A stretch of DNA of 47,682 bases from Phycisphaerae bacterium. GTDB lineage: Bacteria > Planctomycetota > Phycisphaerae > UBA1845. The stretch lies in assembly GCA_028282665.1 (NCBI GenBank), contig JANQHN010000219.1, positions 1-47,682 of the forward strand, read 5' to 3'. The notes beneath the pieces are model-generated. The model was not told where the DNA came from. It ran no database searches and saw nothing but the letters and a program-made list of their open reading frames with translations. Positions 7,902 to 18,465 of the stretch are shown one piece after another (positions within the stretch are counted from its first letter, which is position 1; every line of letters starts with the position of its first letter). Made by a program: the position numbers and the translations under genes.

Positions 7902-10057
7902 CCACCCAACGCCTTCGCTCGTTGTTTAATGCTGTTTCGTTGCGGAGCATCCTCGGGTAGGGAGTCTATCGCTTTTCGATACGCGCGGATAGCGCTAGTG
8001 GTATCGCCTTGTAGATAAAGAATTTCCGCATGACAGACCAACACCCGCCAATCGTTCGGTGCGGTTTTGATTGCCTGTGCGCAAAGAGAGCGCGCTTCGT
8101 CGAAGTCGTCCTCCCGGCGTCGTTCCATCAGCAACATGGCGAGTTCCACGAGTAGTTGTGGATTGTCGGGCGCCATGGCGACGCATTGACGGTATCGTTT
8201 TATTGCTTCATCGCTTCTTCCCGCGAAATTCAACGTCACCGCGTATTCAGCTTGGAACGTTAGAGAGTCTTCGAATTGCGACTCACGCAAAGCCAGCCTT
8301 GCTATCGCCTCGTCAAACAGTGCAAGTTCGTGCAACAATTGGATGACGGCCAGTTCTTTCTCCAAATCTTCCGGCGATGCATCTGCCCGTTTCTTGAGGG
8401 CGAACAAACGTTCGTGCGAGGATGCGACGAGCAATCCGCGCACTTCTTCGAGGGCTTGTTCCACCGGCGGGTGACCGGGGATTTGCATTTGGGCGATGCT
8501 TAAGTGGTGCAGTGCACCGTCATGGATTCCCGCGCGCATGTATGCCAAGCCCAATTCGCGATGTGCATCTGTGTAACCCAAATCGATCTGGACGGCCCGG
8601 TTCAGCACTTCGATTGCCTCTTCGTGCCGACCGGCGTTACTAAGCCATTGCCCGAAGAGAAGTTGGGCGGTTGCGGTATCCGGGTTGTCTCGATAGGCGG
8701 ATGCGTAGAGCGTACCGTTATTACGCCATTCCGTGTTTCGGACCCAGCATCGGCCTACGGCGGCGATGCACACAATCGCAAGTGCGATTCGTGCCAGTTG
8801 ATGGTTCGACACACTGCGCAATGCGAGTCCGGCGAGCAGCGCGATGGTGAACGAAGGCAAGTACCAAATTCGTTCCGCCATGAACACTTGGATTAATACG
8901 AAAGCGTTGGCGGTCGGTGCATAGCAGACTAGAAGGACAGCGGTTAACAAGGCGATACGTCGATCTCCTTTCCGCCAGGCGACAATTGACCATCCGATAA
9001 GACCGGCAGCGATGGTGAGCCCCAAAAGCACGTATGGATTCATGATGCTGGTGGCGAGACGCGTATCATTGGGAGCGTAGGCGGTGGTCAAGACGGCGGG
9101 CCAAATAGTTTTTGTCCAATACATACCCCACAGCTGAATTACGCCTAAGATGTGTTGCCAAAGCGGAGCATCCACTAACAGATTCACCGTCTTGCTAATT
9201 GCCGGTCTTTGGTGCAGCTGTCCGCCCAACGCGTGGTACCTAAGGCCGAAGTACGCGATCAACGGTAAGAAGAGGTACAAGCAATTTCTTGCGGTCTGCA
9301 AGATTGCAAGGGGAAACGAAGGAGAGCAAGATTCAACTGTGATTCGGTCTCGTGACTTTCGCTCCAAACGTGAATACAAGTCAAATAGAGGTACGACGGC
9401 GAGGACCGCGACACCGCTTTCCTTGGCGCCCATCGCCGCAAACGCACAAACCGCTACGATCACCCGCCAACCGATGGTGGCGTAAATCGTGGAACAACGC
9501 AAAGTACGCAAATGCGCGAACACGGCGCACAAACAGCCGCCCGCAGCTAGCATGTCACCGATCCCCACAATGCTCGCGACCACCTCGACGTGAATCGGCA
9601 TCACCGCAAACAGCAGGCCTGACACTAAGGGCACGGCGTTCCCATCGGCGAGCAATCGTGCAAATCGTATGACAAGCCATGTTACAATCGCATGGAGCGC
9701 CAAACAGCAGATGTGGTAAGGAACTGCGTTTGTCCCCGCGAGTATGTACACCGCGCGATAGAACGTCAACGCGACGGGTCTGTACAGCAGATCGCGATTG
9801 GGCATCGACGTGCCACTTTCCGACCAGTAATCCGTAAGCCAGATGTCGTCCCATCCGTTTGGTTCCGTGATTTTGTAGTTATACCGAATGACCGGATTGT
9901 CGTCGTTGGTGAATCCGTTGGGTAGGATGTTGATGAAGCAAATCACGGCGAGCGCGCAACAGACAATTTCTGGTCGGCGCACGGTGGATAGCGGGCGAAG
10001 TTCATTTTCAGGTGTCGTACCATTCGTTTGGAAAACCGTATGTTCGTTTTGCGTCAA
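7898..10057 (-). CDS. TMTC-like polytopic membrane protein with C-terminal TPR repeats
   Basis: A 719-residue protein. The first 440 or so residues hold about ten hydrophobic segments, and the N-terminal block FTNDDNPVIRYN followed by a YRPVALTFYRA motif is typical of the TMTC/DUF1736 group, GT-C-like proteins related to protein O-mannosyltransferases. The acidic pair in FTNDD is where GT-C enzymes have their catalytic Asp. The remaining 280 residues are tetratricopeptide repeats (for example GRHEEAIEVLNRAVQIDLGY and GDTTSAIRAYRKAIDSLPED). It begins with TTG, the only start near the conserved N-terminus, with AGGA-like bases upstream. Cotranscribed and overlapping by 4 nt with the TIGR03790 gene. 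Sugar donor and acceptor are unknown. Confidence 0.8.
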   Translation of the reverse strand: MTQNEHTVFQTNGTTPENELRPLSTVRRPEIVCCALAVICFINILPNGFTNDDNPVIRYNYKITEPNGWDDIWLTDYWSESGTSMPNRDLLYRPVALTFYRAVYILAGTNAVPYHICCLALHAIVTWLVIRFARLLADGNAVPLVSGLLFAVMPIHVEVVASIVGIGDMLAAGGCLCAVFAHLRTLRCSTIYATIGWRVIVAVCAFAAMGAKESGVAVLAVVPLFDLYSRLERKSRDRITVESCSPSFPLAILQTARNCLYLFLPLIAYFGLRYHALGGQLHQRPAISKTVNLLVDAPLWQHILGVIQLWGMYWTKTIWPAVLTTAYAPNDTRLATSIMNPYVLLGLTIAAGLIGWSIVAWRKGDRRIALLTAVLLVCYAPTANAFVLIQVFMAERIWYLPSFTIALLAGLALRSVSNHQLARIALAIVCIAAVGRCWVRNTEWRNNGTLYASAYRDNPDTATAQLLFGQWLSNAGRHEEAIEVLNRAVQIDLGYTDAHRELGLAYMRAGIHDGALHHLSIAQMQIPGHPPVEQALEEVRGLLVASSHERLFALKKRADASPEDLEKELAVIQLLHELALFDEAIARLALRESQFEDSLTFQAEYAVTLNFAGRSDEAIKRYRQCVAMAPDNPQLLVELAMLLMERRREDDFDEARSLCAQAIKTAPNDWRVLVCHAEILYLQGDTTSAIRAYRKAIDSLPEDAPQRNSIKQRAKALGG

Positions 10058-10235
10058 TTCCTGGCCTCGCCTGAGCGTTCCATGAGAAAAACGGTGTGGC
10101 GGGTGGGTTTCACCAAGCCGGTCGCACAGTCCTTATCCTATGCGCTCGCCACGTGCCACGCCACAAAACGACGCAATCCGCCCAACGACTCAATCAACTT
10201 TCTGTGTGAGACTCGCGTTCGCCAAGTCCACGTTA

Positions 10236-10537
10236 CTATTCATAATCCAGATCGGGCATCACAAGGCAGGTATCGGCGATCCGTGGATCGGCGGGATCGG
10301 AATAAGCTTCCGTGCCGGTCAGTCAGGTGGTAATTCTTTGAAGTCGGCGGGGTACAACTTGCCGTCATCACTCCAGTCGCCCGACTGGGAATCGAAATCA
10401 ACGTTCCATCACACGCTCCGTGCGGAACAATGGTCGATTATCAGTGGTGAAATCGGTCTGGAGTCGAAACCGGTTTCGTGGTCAAACGTGGCGAGTTTGT
10501 CTCCAGTAGCGACATTGAAGAATTTTAAACGGCGCCC
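10236..10537 (-). pseudogene. Possible degraded coding remnant
   Basis: Two adjoining minus-strand frames read like one protein broken by stops and a frameshift. First comes RRLKFFNVATGDKLATFDHE and onward to an in-frame TGA; the same frame continues WNVDFDSQSGDWSDDGKLY to a second stop; then a shifted frame gives LTGTEAYSDPADPRIADTC and ends about 20 residues later at TAG. The composition is protein-like rather than random, and the first part loosely recalls a WD40-type strand. There is no start codon or ribosome-binding site upstream. I do not recognise the family. Confidence 0.3.
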
Positions 10538-10540
10538 TTA

Positions 10541-11301
10541 GGGCTTGATGGAGGCGAGTGCATGCCTACCTGCTGGCCAGCACACCTCGGATCCGGATTG
10601 GCTCGACGCATCCGTAGCTAAAGGTTCAAACGGCGAGGCAAAAACCGATGCGGTCGAGATACGAAAGTGAGGTCATTAGCGGAAGTTAACCGGGACGCTC
10701 TCCCAGCAGCCCGCAGTTATAGCAGGTAGGTTCGCATTCCTTATTTCCGTTCTGTGCATGAAGTCATCTTGGAATGGATTATTTAGACAACTTGCGAGGT
10801 TAAAGGTTATGCATCAAGTTCGGCAGTTCATCCCAAAACCATCCGCAATCAACAATCACAAAAGCGGCGACCGAGGGGGTGAATTTCAAGTGCAACCGCA
10901 CTATGTGTCGCATAAACGCCATGGACTGCGCACCAATTGAAACTTTCAGTGAGTCAATCAACCGTGTCGGCAATTGACCGGTTTTCGGGCGTTGATCGTA
11001 TCGAGGCGTGCTTCCGGATAATTTCTTGAATTGGCCCGAATAAAAGCCTAAATTACTCTTAGGTATGGGGTGTCCCGCCAAGTGGGGAAGGGGTGGGACC
11101 ATTCCCCGGGGGATTCTTGAATTCGTTGATCACAAGGCTGACTGCCCACTTTGTCGACGAGCACTTTTGAATACAGGTAGTGCTCGGTTTATTTCGGTTT
11201 GTGGGATGGCGTTGGCAAAGTAGATTCCAGTTCCGCTACGAGGTTGTATTTAGCATCCTATAGAGCCGATTTTTGTCGCAAAGGATATAAGGAGATCGGA
11301 T
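10541..11301 (+). other. Long leader/intergenic stretch upstream of subtilase
   Basis: No gene is supported between the remnant at 10.5 kb and the subtilase. Short open frames on both strands (10758-10940 plus, 10800-11102 minus) lack ribosome-binding sites and known domains. The right part, after a candidate promoter at 11026-11054, would be a leader of about 240 nt. It contains a GTCCCGCC...GGGTGGGAC hairpin near 11070-11100 and a CCCCGGGGG run just after it. No known riboswitch class was recognised. Confidence 0.4.
11026..11054 (+). promoter_or_regulatory. Candidate sigma70-type promoter for the subtilase
   Basis: TTGAAT (11026-11031) and TAAATT (11049-11054) are separated by 17 nt, close to the housekeeping consensus. 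It points toward the subtilase gene and would give a leader of about 240 nt. Only sequence resemblance supports it. Confidence 0.45.
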
Positions 11302-14106
11302 ATGAAAAGGCTGACTTTGTTGGCCGTGCTGATGTTGGCGTGTACGATCGGACTTGCTCCTGTGAAAGCTGGTAGCGTCGACCCGAACCTCGAAGTCGTC
11401 ATGAACCAGCTTAACGAAGGAGAGACGGTCGAGGCCTTGGTTTACATGTGGAATCAGGTTGATCTTGTCGCTTTGCACGCACAACTGAAGGCAGAGCGGG
11501 CTTCGCGTCACGAGCGCCACTACCGGGTGGTAACGGCCCTGCGTGAACTTGCCGAGGCGGATCGCGGGCCGATTCTCGCTCGCATCAAGGAACTCTACGT
11601 CGAAGGCAAGATTGAAAGCTATAGACCCTTTAAAGCTTACAATATCATTCGTATCCGAGCGACACCTGAAGCGATCATCGAACTTGCCGCTCGCGAGGAT
11701 GTCGATACCGTTTATCTGAACTATGAAATCGAACTGATCGAGCCCGTTGATGAGACTCCGAGTACGAGTGGTGTGCAATCTGACCTTCGTGTCGTTGAGG
11801 ACGGAGTCGTAGCCGTCAATGCTCCTGAAGTTTGGGACTTGGGTTTCACGGGTACCGGCGTACTGGTCGCAAACATGGATACAGGCGTTGCTGGCGATCA
11901 CGAAGCTCTGGCGAGTCGATGGGCCGGTGTGGCCGATCCGAACTACGCGGGTCATCCGGAATGGGCGTGGTACGATCCGTACAACAACCAGAACACATTC
12001 CCTTATGACACCAACAGTCACGGCACGCACACGATGGGTAGTGTATGCGGTGGGGCTCCGGGTGACGAAATCGGTGTGGCCCCCGGAGCATTGTGGATTG
12101 CTTCCGCACCCATCGATCGTGGCGGTGGAGTCGATCAAACTGTTGCTGACGCATTGCTTTCTTTCGAATGGATGTTGGATCCCGATGGTGACCCGAATAC
12201 GTCCTGGGATGTTCCCCACGTTTGTTCGAATTCCTGGGGGGTAAGAACGAGTCACGGTTATCCCGACTGCGATCAGACTTTTTGGGCGCCAATCGACGCA
12301 AATGAAGCTGCGGGGACGATTATTCTTTTCTCGGCGGGTAACGAAGGGCCAAGCGCGACCTCTCTGCGTCGTCCTGGTGATCGTGCGACAACCGAATTCA
12401 GTATTCTCGCTGTCGCCTCAATTGATCCGCACAATCCTTCATACCCCGCGGCTAATTCCTCATCGCGCGGTCCCACGTTCTGTACCCCCGATGGGTCAGC
12501 CGCAATCAAGCCGGACATCGCTGCGCCGGGAGTAAACATTCGTTCCGCGATGCCCAGCGGCGGGTACGCGAACAAGAGCGGTACTTCGATGGCCTCACCG
12601 CACGTAAACGGTGTGGTTGCTTTGATGCTTCAAGCTTGCCCCGACCTGACAAGCGAAGAAGTTAAGCAAATCATTTATGATACGGCGATGGACCTGGGGG
12701 ACGAGGGCAAAGATAACACTTACGGTTACGGCCTGATTGATGCACTCGAGGCCGTTACTACGGCATTGGGGTATTGTGGCGAGAGCCCGCCCCGTATTTT
12801 CGACGCATCGTACGAGATTGCCGTGGCTGGTCAGCAGGTCATCGAGTTGGAAGCGACCGACTACGACGGTGGTCCGAATCCGATTTCCTTCAAGATCGTC
12901 AACCTTCCCGCCAAGGGCACGTTGATGGACATGGGGGACAATCATGTGATTGAAGCGAGCGATCTGCCATACACATTGGTGAATAATGGTAACGCTGTCC
13001 AGTTTACAGGTTTGTCTGATGCTTATGGCGCGGATTCGTTTGAGTTTGTTGCGAATGACGGTGGCGTACCGCCAGAGGGTGGTGATTCGGATGTCGGCGT
13101 GATTTCCATTTTGCTGCTCTACGGTCCGCCTACGATCGCCACAAGCGCGTTACCGGACGGTGCTGTCGACACGCCGTATACACCAGTCATGCTACAAGCG
13201 GACGAAGGCCAGCCCGAGTTGGTCTGGACATTCCTCAGTGATCTCTATTCAGAGGTCGATTTGGGAGTAAACAACTTTGCCGCGGTTGGTACGAATATGG
13301 ATTACAATGCCGATGACAACGTTTGGTCTTACACGTTGCCGTTTAGTTTCCCATTTTACGGCCAGTTGCGTGATAGTTTGTGGATTTCTTCCAACGGCTA
13401 CATCGATTTCGAAAACGACGATCCTTGGCAGCATACCAACACGACCCAACTGCTGATTGACAACGTGCGTATCGCGCCGCTATGGGACGACCTTCGCACC
13501 GACATCTTGGGTTCGGACATCTACATTGACGAATCCACGCCTGGTCAAGTGACCATCCGTTGGGATGCGGTCACTTACTCTGGAAGTCATGCGACCGATT
13601 TCTCCGTGACTCTCTTCGCGGATGGCGTGATTGAATTATCTTACTCGCAGACAAGTCCTACAATGTCGCCGACCGTTGGCGTTTCCAGCGGCGATGGAAA
13701 CGCCTACATGCTTAGCATGTACGATGCGATGCCCGATCTGTCGAACGTGAACACCGTCAAAATTTTCCTGCCTTCGCCGCTCCCTGAAGGTATGGAACTC
13801 GATACCACAGGAGAAGTGCATGGCACGCCGACCGAGGCAGGCTTGTTCGAGCCGGTCGTGGTTGTGACCGACTCACTGGGGCGGACTGACCAGCGATTGA
13901 TCACACTCCAGGTTCTTGACAGTTTTTGTCCATTGGACTTCGACAACAACGGCAGTGTCGGTCCTGGCGATGTCGGAGTCATTAAGAACCAGTTCGGATG
14001 CGACACCAATATCCCGGATTGCGCTCAATTCGACTTGGACCAGAATGGTGCGGTCGGTCCTGGCGATGTTGGCGTTGTGAAGAATGCCTTCGGTCCTTGT
14101 CCGTAG
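11302..14106 (+). CDS. Secreted S8 subtilase with dockerin-like C-terminus
   Basis: A 934-residue secreted serine protease. Residues 1-23 form a signal peptide, followed by an inhibitor-like propeptide (to about 155) and a subtilase domain with the catalytic triad Asp193 (ANMDTGV), His240 (SHGTHTMG) and Ser429 (GTSMASPHV), plus the oxyanion Asn347 (SAGNEGP). The arrangement resembles bacillopeptidase F-type enzymes. After about residue 490 come beta-rich modules: a cadherin/Ig-like block, a region with SNGYIDFENDD typical of nidogen-like bacterial modules, and a putative Ig block. The C-terminus has two calcium-loop repeats, DFDNNGSVGPGDVGVIKNQF and DLDQNGAVGPGDVGVVKNAF, as in dockerin-like planctomycete tails. 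AAGGAG precedes the ATG. It is probably a monocistronic unit bounded by a terminator. Confidence 0.93.
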   Translation: MKRLTLLAVLMLACTIGLAPVKAGSVDPNLEVVMNQLNEGETVEALVYMWNQVDLVALHAQLKAERASRHERHYRVVTALRELAEADRGPILARIKELYVEGKIESYRPFKAYNIIRIRATPEAIIELAAREDVDTVYLNYEIELIEPVDETPSTSGVQSDLRVVEDGVVAVNAPEVWDLGFTGTGVLVANMDTGVAGDHEALASRWAGVADPNYAGHPEWAWYDPYNNQNTFPYDTNSHGTHTMGSVCGGAPGDEIGVAPGALWIASAPIDRGGGVDQTVADALLSFEWMLDPDGDPNTSWDVPHVCSNSWGVRTSHGYPDCDQTFWAPIDANEAAGTIILFSAGNEGPSATSLRRPGDRATTEFSILAVASIDPHNPSYPAANSSSRGPTFCTPDGSAAIKPDIAAPGVNIRSAMPSGGYANKSGTSMASPHVNGVVALMLQACPDLTSEEVKQIIYDTAMDLGDEGKDNTYGYGLIDALEAVTTALGYCGESPPRIFDASYEIAVAGQQVIELEATDYDGGPNPISFKIVNLPAKGTLMDMGDNHVIEASDLPYTLVNNGNAVQFTGLSDAYGADSFEFVANDGGVPPEGGDSDVGVISILLLYGPPTIATSALPDGAVDTPYTPVMLQADEGQPELVWTFLSDLYSEVDLGVNNFAAVGTNMDYNADDNVWSYTLPFSFPFYGQLRDSLWISSNGYIDFENDDPWQHTNTTQLLIDNVRIAPLWDDLRTDILGSDIYIDESTPGQVTIRWDAVTYSGSHATDFSVTLFADGVIELSYSQTSPTMSPTVGVSSGDGNAYMLSMYDAMPDLSNVNTVKIFLPSPLPEGMELDTTGEVHGTPTEAGLFEPVVVVTDSLGRTDQRLITLQVLDSFCPLDFDNNGSVGPGDVGVIKNQFGCDTNIPDCAQFDLDQNGAVGPGDVGVVKNAFGPCP

Positions 14107-14146
14107 CCGTAGGTTTTGTACTAGTGTGAACAGTTTAGTCCGATAG

Positions 14147-14184
14147 GACCCGTTTTGGGGGGTTACTCCAAAGCGGGTCTTTTT
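14147..14184 (+). terminator. Rho-independent terminator after subtilase
   Basis: GACCCGTTTTGG pairs with CCAAAGCGGGTC (one G-U pair) around a short loop, followed by TTTTTA. It lies about 40 nt past the subtilase stop. Confidence 0.9.
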
Positions 14185-14393
14185 ATGCTCATTTACCTTT
14201 ATAGCTTCGTTTGATGATCGCGTTCCGGCGGGAGGGTATGCAGGGACGAAAAATAGGCTTGGTGAACCGTAGTGGACTGTTTGACCATGTGCATGGCTTC
14301 GGTAAGATGCGATAACTCTATGATATCGAAATAAGTGGCATACGGCGGCGATGTGGATAACCCGTCGTACCCTATGTTTGAGGAGATCGCATC

Positions 14394-15551
14394 GTGGCGC
14401 TTGCTGGTCCGGACGTTAAGTTGACTGACGATCAAATTGCTCTAATCGATGCCGTTCGCGATTTCGCGCGAGGCGAATTGTTGCCGCTAGATCGCAAGTG
14501 GGATGAGGACGAATCCTCGGTCGCCGAGGTTTTGCCACAGCTCGCTGAGATGGGCTTGATGAACCTGGTCATCCCCGAGGATTACGGCGGACTCGGGTGC
14601 GATTACTGTACCTATGCGTCCATAATCCACGAAATCGCCTACGCTTCGCCCAGTGCCGCGGTTACCCTCTCCGTTCACAACATGGTCGGCAAAATCCTCG
14701 CCGCCAATTCCAACAATGATGAGAAAATACAATGGGTTCGCGAGTGGGGTACACCGGGCAGTTTCGCCGCTTTTGCACTCAGTGAAGCCAACGCCGGCAG
14801 CGACGCAGCCGCAGTATCAACCAAAATCGTCGAGGACGATGAAGGATTCTGGCTTACCGGCGAAAAAATGTGGATCACGAATGGTATGCATGCTCGTTGG
14901 TTCCTCACGCTCGGCCGACTCGAAGGAGCGCCCAAAGGTGAAGACTTGGTCGCGATCTGGGTGGACGGAAACGAGTCAGGCATCAGTCGCGATAAGATCT
15001 GCGGCAAGATGGGAATCCGCGGTAGCGAGACGGCGGTCATTGCGTTCGACAACGTCTTTGCACCCAAGGCGAACCTGATCGGTGAGCGAGGGGATGGCCT
15101 GAAGGTTTTCTTGTCGACGTTGAATGAGGGGAGAATCGGTATCGCCGCGCAGGCGTGTGGCATTGCTGAAGCTGCCTTCGACGAAATGGTCAGTTACGCG
15201 AAACAGCGCGAGCAATTCGGCAAGCCGATCGGCAAATTCCAATCGATCAGCAACATGGTGGCCGACAGCGCCGTGGAACTCGCCGCCGCAAAACTTCTTA
15301 TCTGGGAAGCGGCGATGGGTGTGGACGAGAAGCGATTAGCACCGTTGGCCGCATCGATGGCCAAACTCTACGCCACCGAAGCAGCCAATACCATCGCCGA
15401 CCGTGCTGTCCAAATCCATGGCGGAAGTGGCTACGTCCGCGAATTCCGCGTCGAACAACTCTACCGCGACGCTCGCGTCACCACGATCTACGAAGGCACT
15501 AGCGAGGTGCAACGCATCGTCATCGCGCGGGAGTACCTGGGTAGGCTGTAG
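14394..15551 (+). CDS. Acyl-CoA dehydrogenase (short-chain/butyryl type)
   Basis: A 385-residue FAD-dependent acyl-CoA dehydrogenase of standard length that oxidises acyl-CoA to the trans-2-enoyl form. The flavin/substrate blocks FALSEANAGSDA and EKMWITNG are present, and the C-terminal stretch QIHGGSGYVREF to IYEGTSEVQRIVIAR contains the expected catalytic Glu367 of the short/medium-chain and butyryl-CoA group. Electrons would pass to an electron-transfer flavoprotein, which is not encoded nearby. The start is GTG at 14394, with GAGGAG at good spacing. A thiolase lies 16 kb away in this window but not in the same operon. Confidence 0.93.
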   Translation: MALAGPDVKLTDDQIALIDAVRDFARGELLPLDRKWDEDESSVAEVLPQLAEMGLMNLVIPEDYGGLGCDYCTYASIIHEIAYASPSAAVTLSVHNMVGKILAANSNNDEKIQWVREWGTPGSFAAFALSEANAGSDAAAVSTKIVEDDEGFWLTGEKMWITNGMHARWFLTLGRLEGAPKGEDLVAIWVDGNESGISRDKICGKMGIRGSETAVIAFDNVFAPKANLIGERGDGLKVFLSTLNEGRIGIAAQACGIAEAAFDEMVSYAKQREQFGKPIGKFQSISNMVADSAVELAAAKLLIWEAAMGVDEKRLAPLAASMAKLYATEAANTIADRAVQIHGGSGYVREFRVEQLYRDARVTTIYEGTSEVQRIVIAREYLGRL

Positions 15552-15978
15552 GAGGCGGGGCCGACGTGTCACTGGTGCCCACCGTTGAGAAGTTCTGGTC
15601 GACCGAGGAGCCGGCCGTGCAGCCGTATCTCGCGTCAAAGAGCTCACTGTTCTTCAGCATTGGGGCCTTCCGACGATTTGCAGGATGGCAATGAAGAGTA
15701 GGAGTCCGCGCCGTGCGATAAGGTCGGGCAAGCCGCGCACGATCCTGCCGAATTCTACACCAAAAAAACGAGTTGAAGGCCAAATACAGCCGGCCCTGCT
15801 TCCCCGGGAATAAAGCGGTCAGCAAAGCGCGAAGCATGCCATCCGTATCAAGCTGGATGGCGAATCAGAACCGGTGGAAATTTCAGAGCTACTCGATTGC
15901 CTAAAGCCGATTGCCACTGGTTCGATCATACGCTACCGCCACTAAGTGCCGTCAGGGATTCGCGCGCACTTTCATGCC
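15552..15978 (+). other. Intergenic stretch with a possible coding fragment
   Basis: No complete gene is seen. On the plus strand 15814-15945 is an open, protein-like frame without a start codon that ends IRIKLDGESEPVEISELLDC and then SIIRYRH before a TAA. It may be the tail of a decayed gene. I do not recognise it. The rest shows nothing. Confidence 0.3.
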
Positions 15979-18171
15979 TCACTCACCAATCTGCTCCGCC
16001 AGTTTCTTGGGTTCTGTAGTTGGGGCCTGGCATATGTAGTTGACGCAAAGGTACGCGGTGGGTTGGTCGTTAATCATAGTCTTGCCCTTAAGTAGCGGCG
16101 TGAACGGCGTCTCGGCTGTGCTGACCGAGTGGATCACAACTTTGTTCGGCAGGTATCGTCCGTAGATCGCCTTTACGAAAGCTTTCGTGCTGTCACTCTC
16201 AGCCGGGCCGATCAAAGCGAATTCTCGCGGTTTTGCGTGGTAGAAATCCACCGCGCAAAGCAACTTCTCAAATGCCGCCGGACTTTGCGCTGCCATGCCG
16301 CCGAACGCACGGAAAATCCCTTCCGCCTTCTCGCGATAGTCTTTACGGTCCAGGATCACCGAGAGACGCAATAGGTTCATCGCCTGCACCGAATTTCCCG
16401 AAGGAATCGCGCCATCCTGCGGATTCTTCGAGCGTGCGATCAGCTTTTCCGCATCGTCCGCGGTGAAGAAGAAGCCGCCTTCATCTTCATCAAGGTAATG
16501 CTCAATCAGCGTGTCATTCAATGCTACCGCTTCGTCAAGCCAACGTTTATCGAAGGTCGCTTCGTAGAGATTCAACAACCCGTCGATAAGGAAGGAGTAA
16601 TCACTCAGGTACGCACTGAGTCGCGATTCTCCTTTTCGGTACGTACGCAGGAGTCTTCCATCTTTCTTCAGATTTCCCAAAACAAACTCCGCCGCCGCCT
16701 CCGCCGCTTTCGCGTACTTCGGTTCGTTGAGTACGCGTGCGCCCTTCGCCAAGCTGGCGATCATCAGGCCGTTCCATCCAGTCAAGACCTTGTCATCCAA
16801 TCCTGGTGCGACTCGCTTCGACCGTGCCGCCAGCATCTTCCCACGCCAACTCACAATCTTTTCGCGCAATGCTTCTTCGCTCAATCCATGCTGTTTGGCG
16901 AACACGTGCGGCGGTTTCGTGATGTGCAAGATATTCTTCGGGCCAGCCGGTGCGTGTCCGCGCGATTCGAACCAATTGCCCGCCTCGCTGACGTCGTAAT
17001 AAGCGCAGAAGAGCTTGCCCTCCTTTTCGCCTAGAATCTCTTTCACCTGTTCGACCGTCCAGATATAGAACGCACCTTCGAGCCCTTCACTATCCGCGTC
17101 GCGTGTGGAGTAGAACCCGCCTGCGGGCGATTGTAGATCAGCGATGACGTAATCGAAAATGTCCGCTGCAATGTATGCGTAGAGGGGCTCTTTCGTCACT
17201 TGATACGCATCCAGGTAGATCGAGCTCACCAACGCCTGGTCATACAGCATCTTCTCGAAGTGCGGCACGAGCCAGCGCGTGTCCGTGCTGTAACGCGCGA
17301 TGCCGCCACCGAGATGATCGTAAATCCCACCGCGGGCCATGTTATCAAGTGTGGTGCGGACGGCGGAAAGGAGTTCTTCTTCTCCGTCACGGTGATGCAC
17401 GCGGAGCATCAGTTCCATCGCCATACTGGGCGGAAACTTGTTCGTGCCGCCGCCGCTGATTCCTCCATACGCACTATCGAACCGCTGCGCAAGCAAGTGG
17501 GCAGTGCGGTCAATCACAGCGCGTTCAAGCACACCCTCGGCCGGTTTCATACCGCCCGACCAGGAACTGAAAAACTCGTGGATCTTTGATGAATTGCCAG
17601 TCAATTGCGTTCGGTTGTTTTGCCAGGTTTCACTGATTGCTTCAAGGATTTGCAGAAAGGCGTCTTTGGGAAAATACGTCCCCGCATGAAAAGGCACGCC
17701 GTCCGGCGAGAGCCAAACGCTCATTGGCCAACCGCCGTGACCCGTGAGTGCTTGCGTATACGCCATGTAGATTTCATCGATGTCCGGCCTCTCCTCGCGG
17801 TCCACTTTAATACTGACAAAGTGCGCGTTTAGCACCTTTGCCACCACCTCATCCTCGAACGACTCGTGTTCCATGACGTGACACCAGTGGCACGCGGAGT
17901 AACCGATGCTCAGGAAGATCGGCTTGTCTTCCTGCTTCGCTTTCGTCAACGCCTCTTCGCCCCATTCGTACCAATCGACGGGGTTATGTGCGTGTTGAAG
18001 CAGGTACGGGCTGGTGGTGTCGATCAGGCGGTTTGTGTGTCGCGATTCGTCTTCCGCCGTCATTTGTTCATTCCTTTCAGCGGCTCGAATGTCGCCGTTG
18101 GGGACGGGCAGCAAGGCAATCATAAAAGCCAAAGTGACACTGGGGAGCGGTTGGTTGTAGTACTTTGACAT
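15979..18171 (-). CDS. YyaL/DUF255 thioredoxin-fold protein (spermatogenesis-associated 20-like)
   Basis: A large protein of the DUF255 group. The N-terminal thioredoxin-like domain begins [20 protein letters not shown] and carries the redox motif CHWC (Cys94 and Cys97 when counted from the ATG at 18171). A six-hairpin-glycosidase-like region follows, including [15 protein letters not shown] and [14 protein letters not shown]. The biochemical role of the family is not established. Two starts are credible. The ATG at 18171 has AGGAG upstream and adds a hydrophobic stretch ([13 protein letters not shown]) that could be a signal peptide. The ATG at 18063 has AAAGGA upstream and gives the usual cytosolic length of about 694 residues. 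I give the longer form; the choice decides the cell compartment. Confidence 0.88.
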   Translation of the reverse strand: MSKYYNQPLPSVTLAFMIALLPVPNGDIRAAERNEQMTAEDESRHTNRLIDTTSPYLLQHAHNPVDWYEWGEEALTKAKQEDKPIFLSIGYSACHWCHVMEHESFEDEVVAKVLNAHFVSIKVDREERPDIDEIYMAYTQALTGHGGWPMSVWLSPDGVPFHAGTYFPKDAFLQILEAISETWQNNRTQLTGNSSKIHEFFSSWSGGMKPAEGVLERAVIDRTAHLLAQRFDSAYGGISGGGTNKFPPSMAMELMLRVHHRDGEEELLSAVRTTLDNMARGGIYDHLGGGIARYSTDTRWLVPHFEKMLYDQALVSSIYLDAYQVTKEPLYAYIAADIFDYVIADLQSPAGGFYSTRDADSEGLEGAFYIWTVEQVKEILGEKEGKLFCAYYDVSEAGNWFESRGHAPAGPKNILHITKPPHVFAKQHGLSEEALREKIVSWRGKMLAARSKRVAPGLDDKVLTGWNGLMIASLAKGARVLNEPKYAKAAEAAAEFVLGNLKKDGRLLRTYRKGESRLSAYLSDYSFLIDGLLNLYEATFDKRWLDEAVALNDTLIEHYLDEDEGGFFFTADDAEKLIARSKNPQDGAIPSGNSVQAMNLLRLSVILDRKDYREKAEGIFRAFGGMAAQSPAAFEKLLCAVDFYHAKPREFALIGPAESDSTKAFVKAIYGRYLPNKVVIHSVSTAETPFTPLLKGKTMINDQPTAYLCVNYICQAPTTEPKKLAEQIGE

Positions 18172-18465
18172 GCCGCGCTCCTGTTGTAATCATTTGATTT
18201 TCCAACCTTGAAATTCGTCGTTCGATCGACGACTCATCGGTTATTGGGATTCTATGCCCCTTTCCATCAAAGCCTGGCGTCCGAAAGCGGGTTTTTGGGA
18301 TCGTGCGATTTATTCGGGCTGGATACTCCATATTGCCAAAACTTGTTTTAATGATCAGGTTGCTTTTGAGCGCGCCAAGTTAACTTCGCCGAAATATGCT
18401 TGGTTTGTTTCCCGATTGCGATGTATACTGAAAAAGGGGGAAGTGCGAAGCGGGAGGAATGAGAG

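Noticed and set aside
10800-11102. 100-codon minus-strand frame upstream of the subtilase
   Set aside because: It lacks a ribosome-binding site and overlaps the best promoter for the subtilase; no domain.
11236-12255. 339-codon open frame on the minus strand
   Set aside because: It lies entirely antisense to the subtilase, whose triad and signal peptide are intact, and has no domain or ribosome-binding site.
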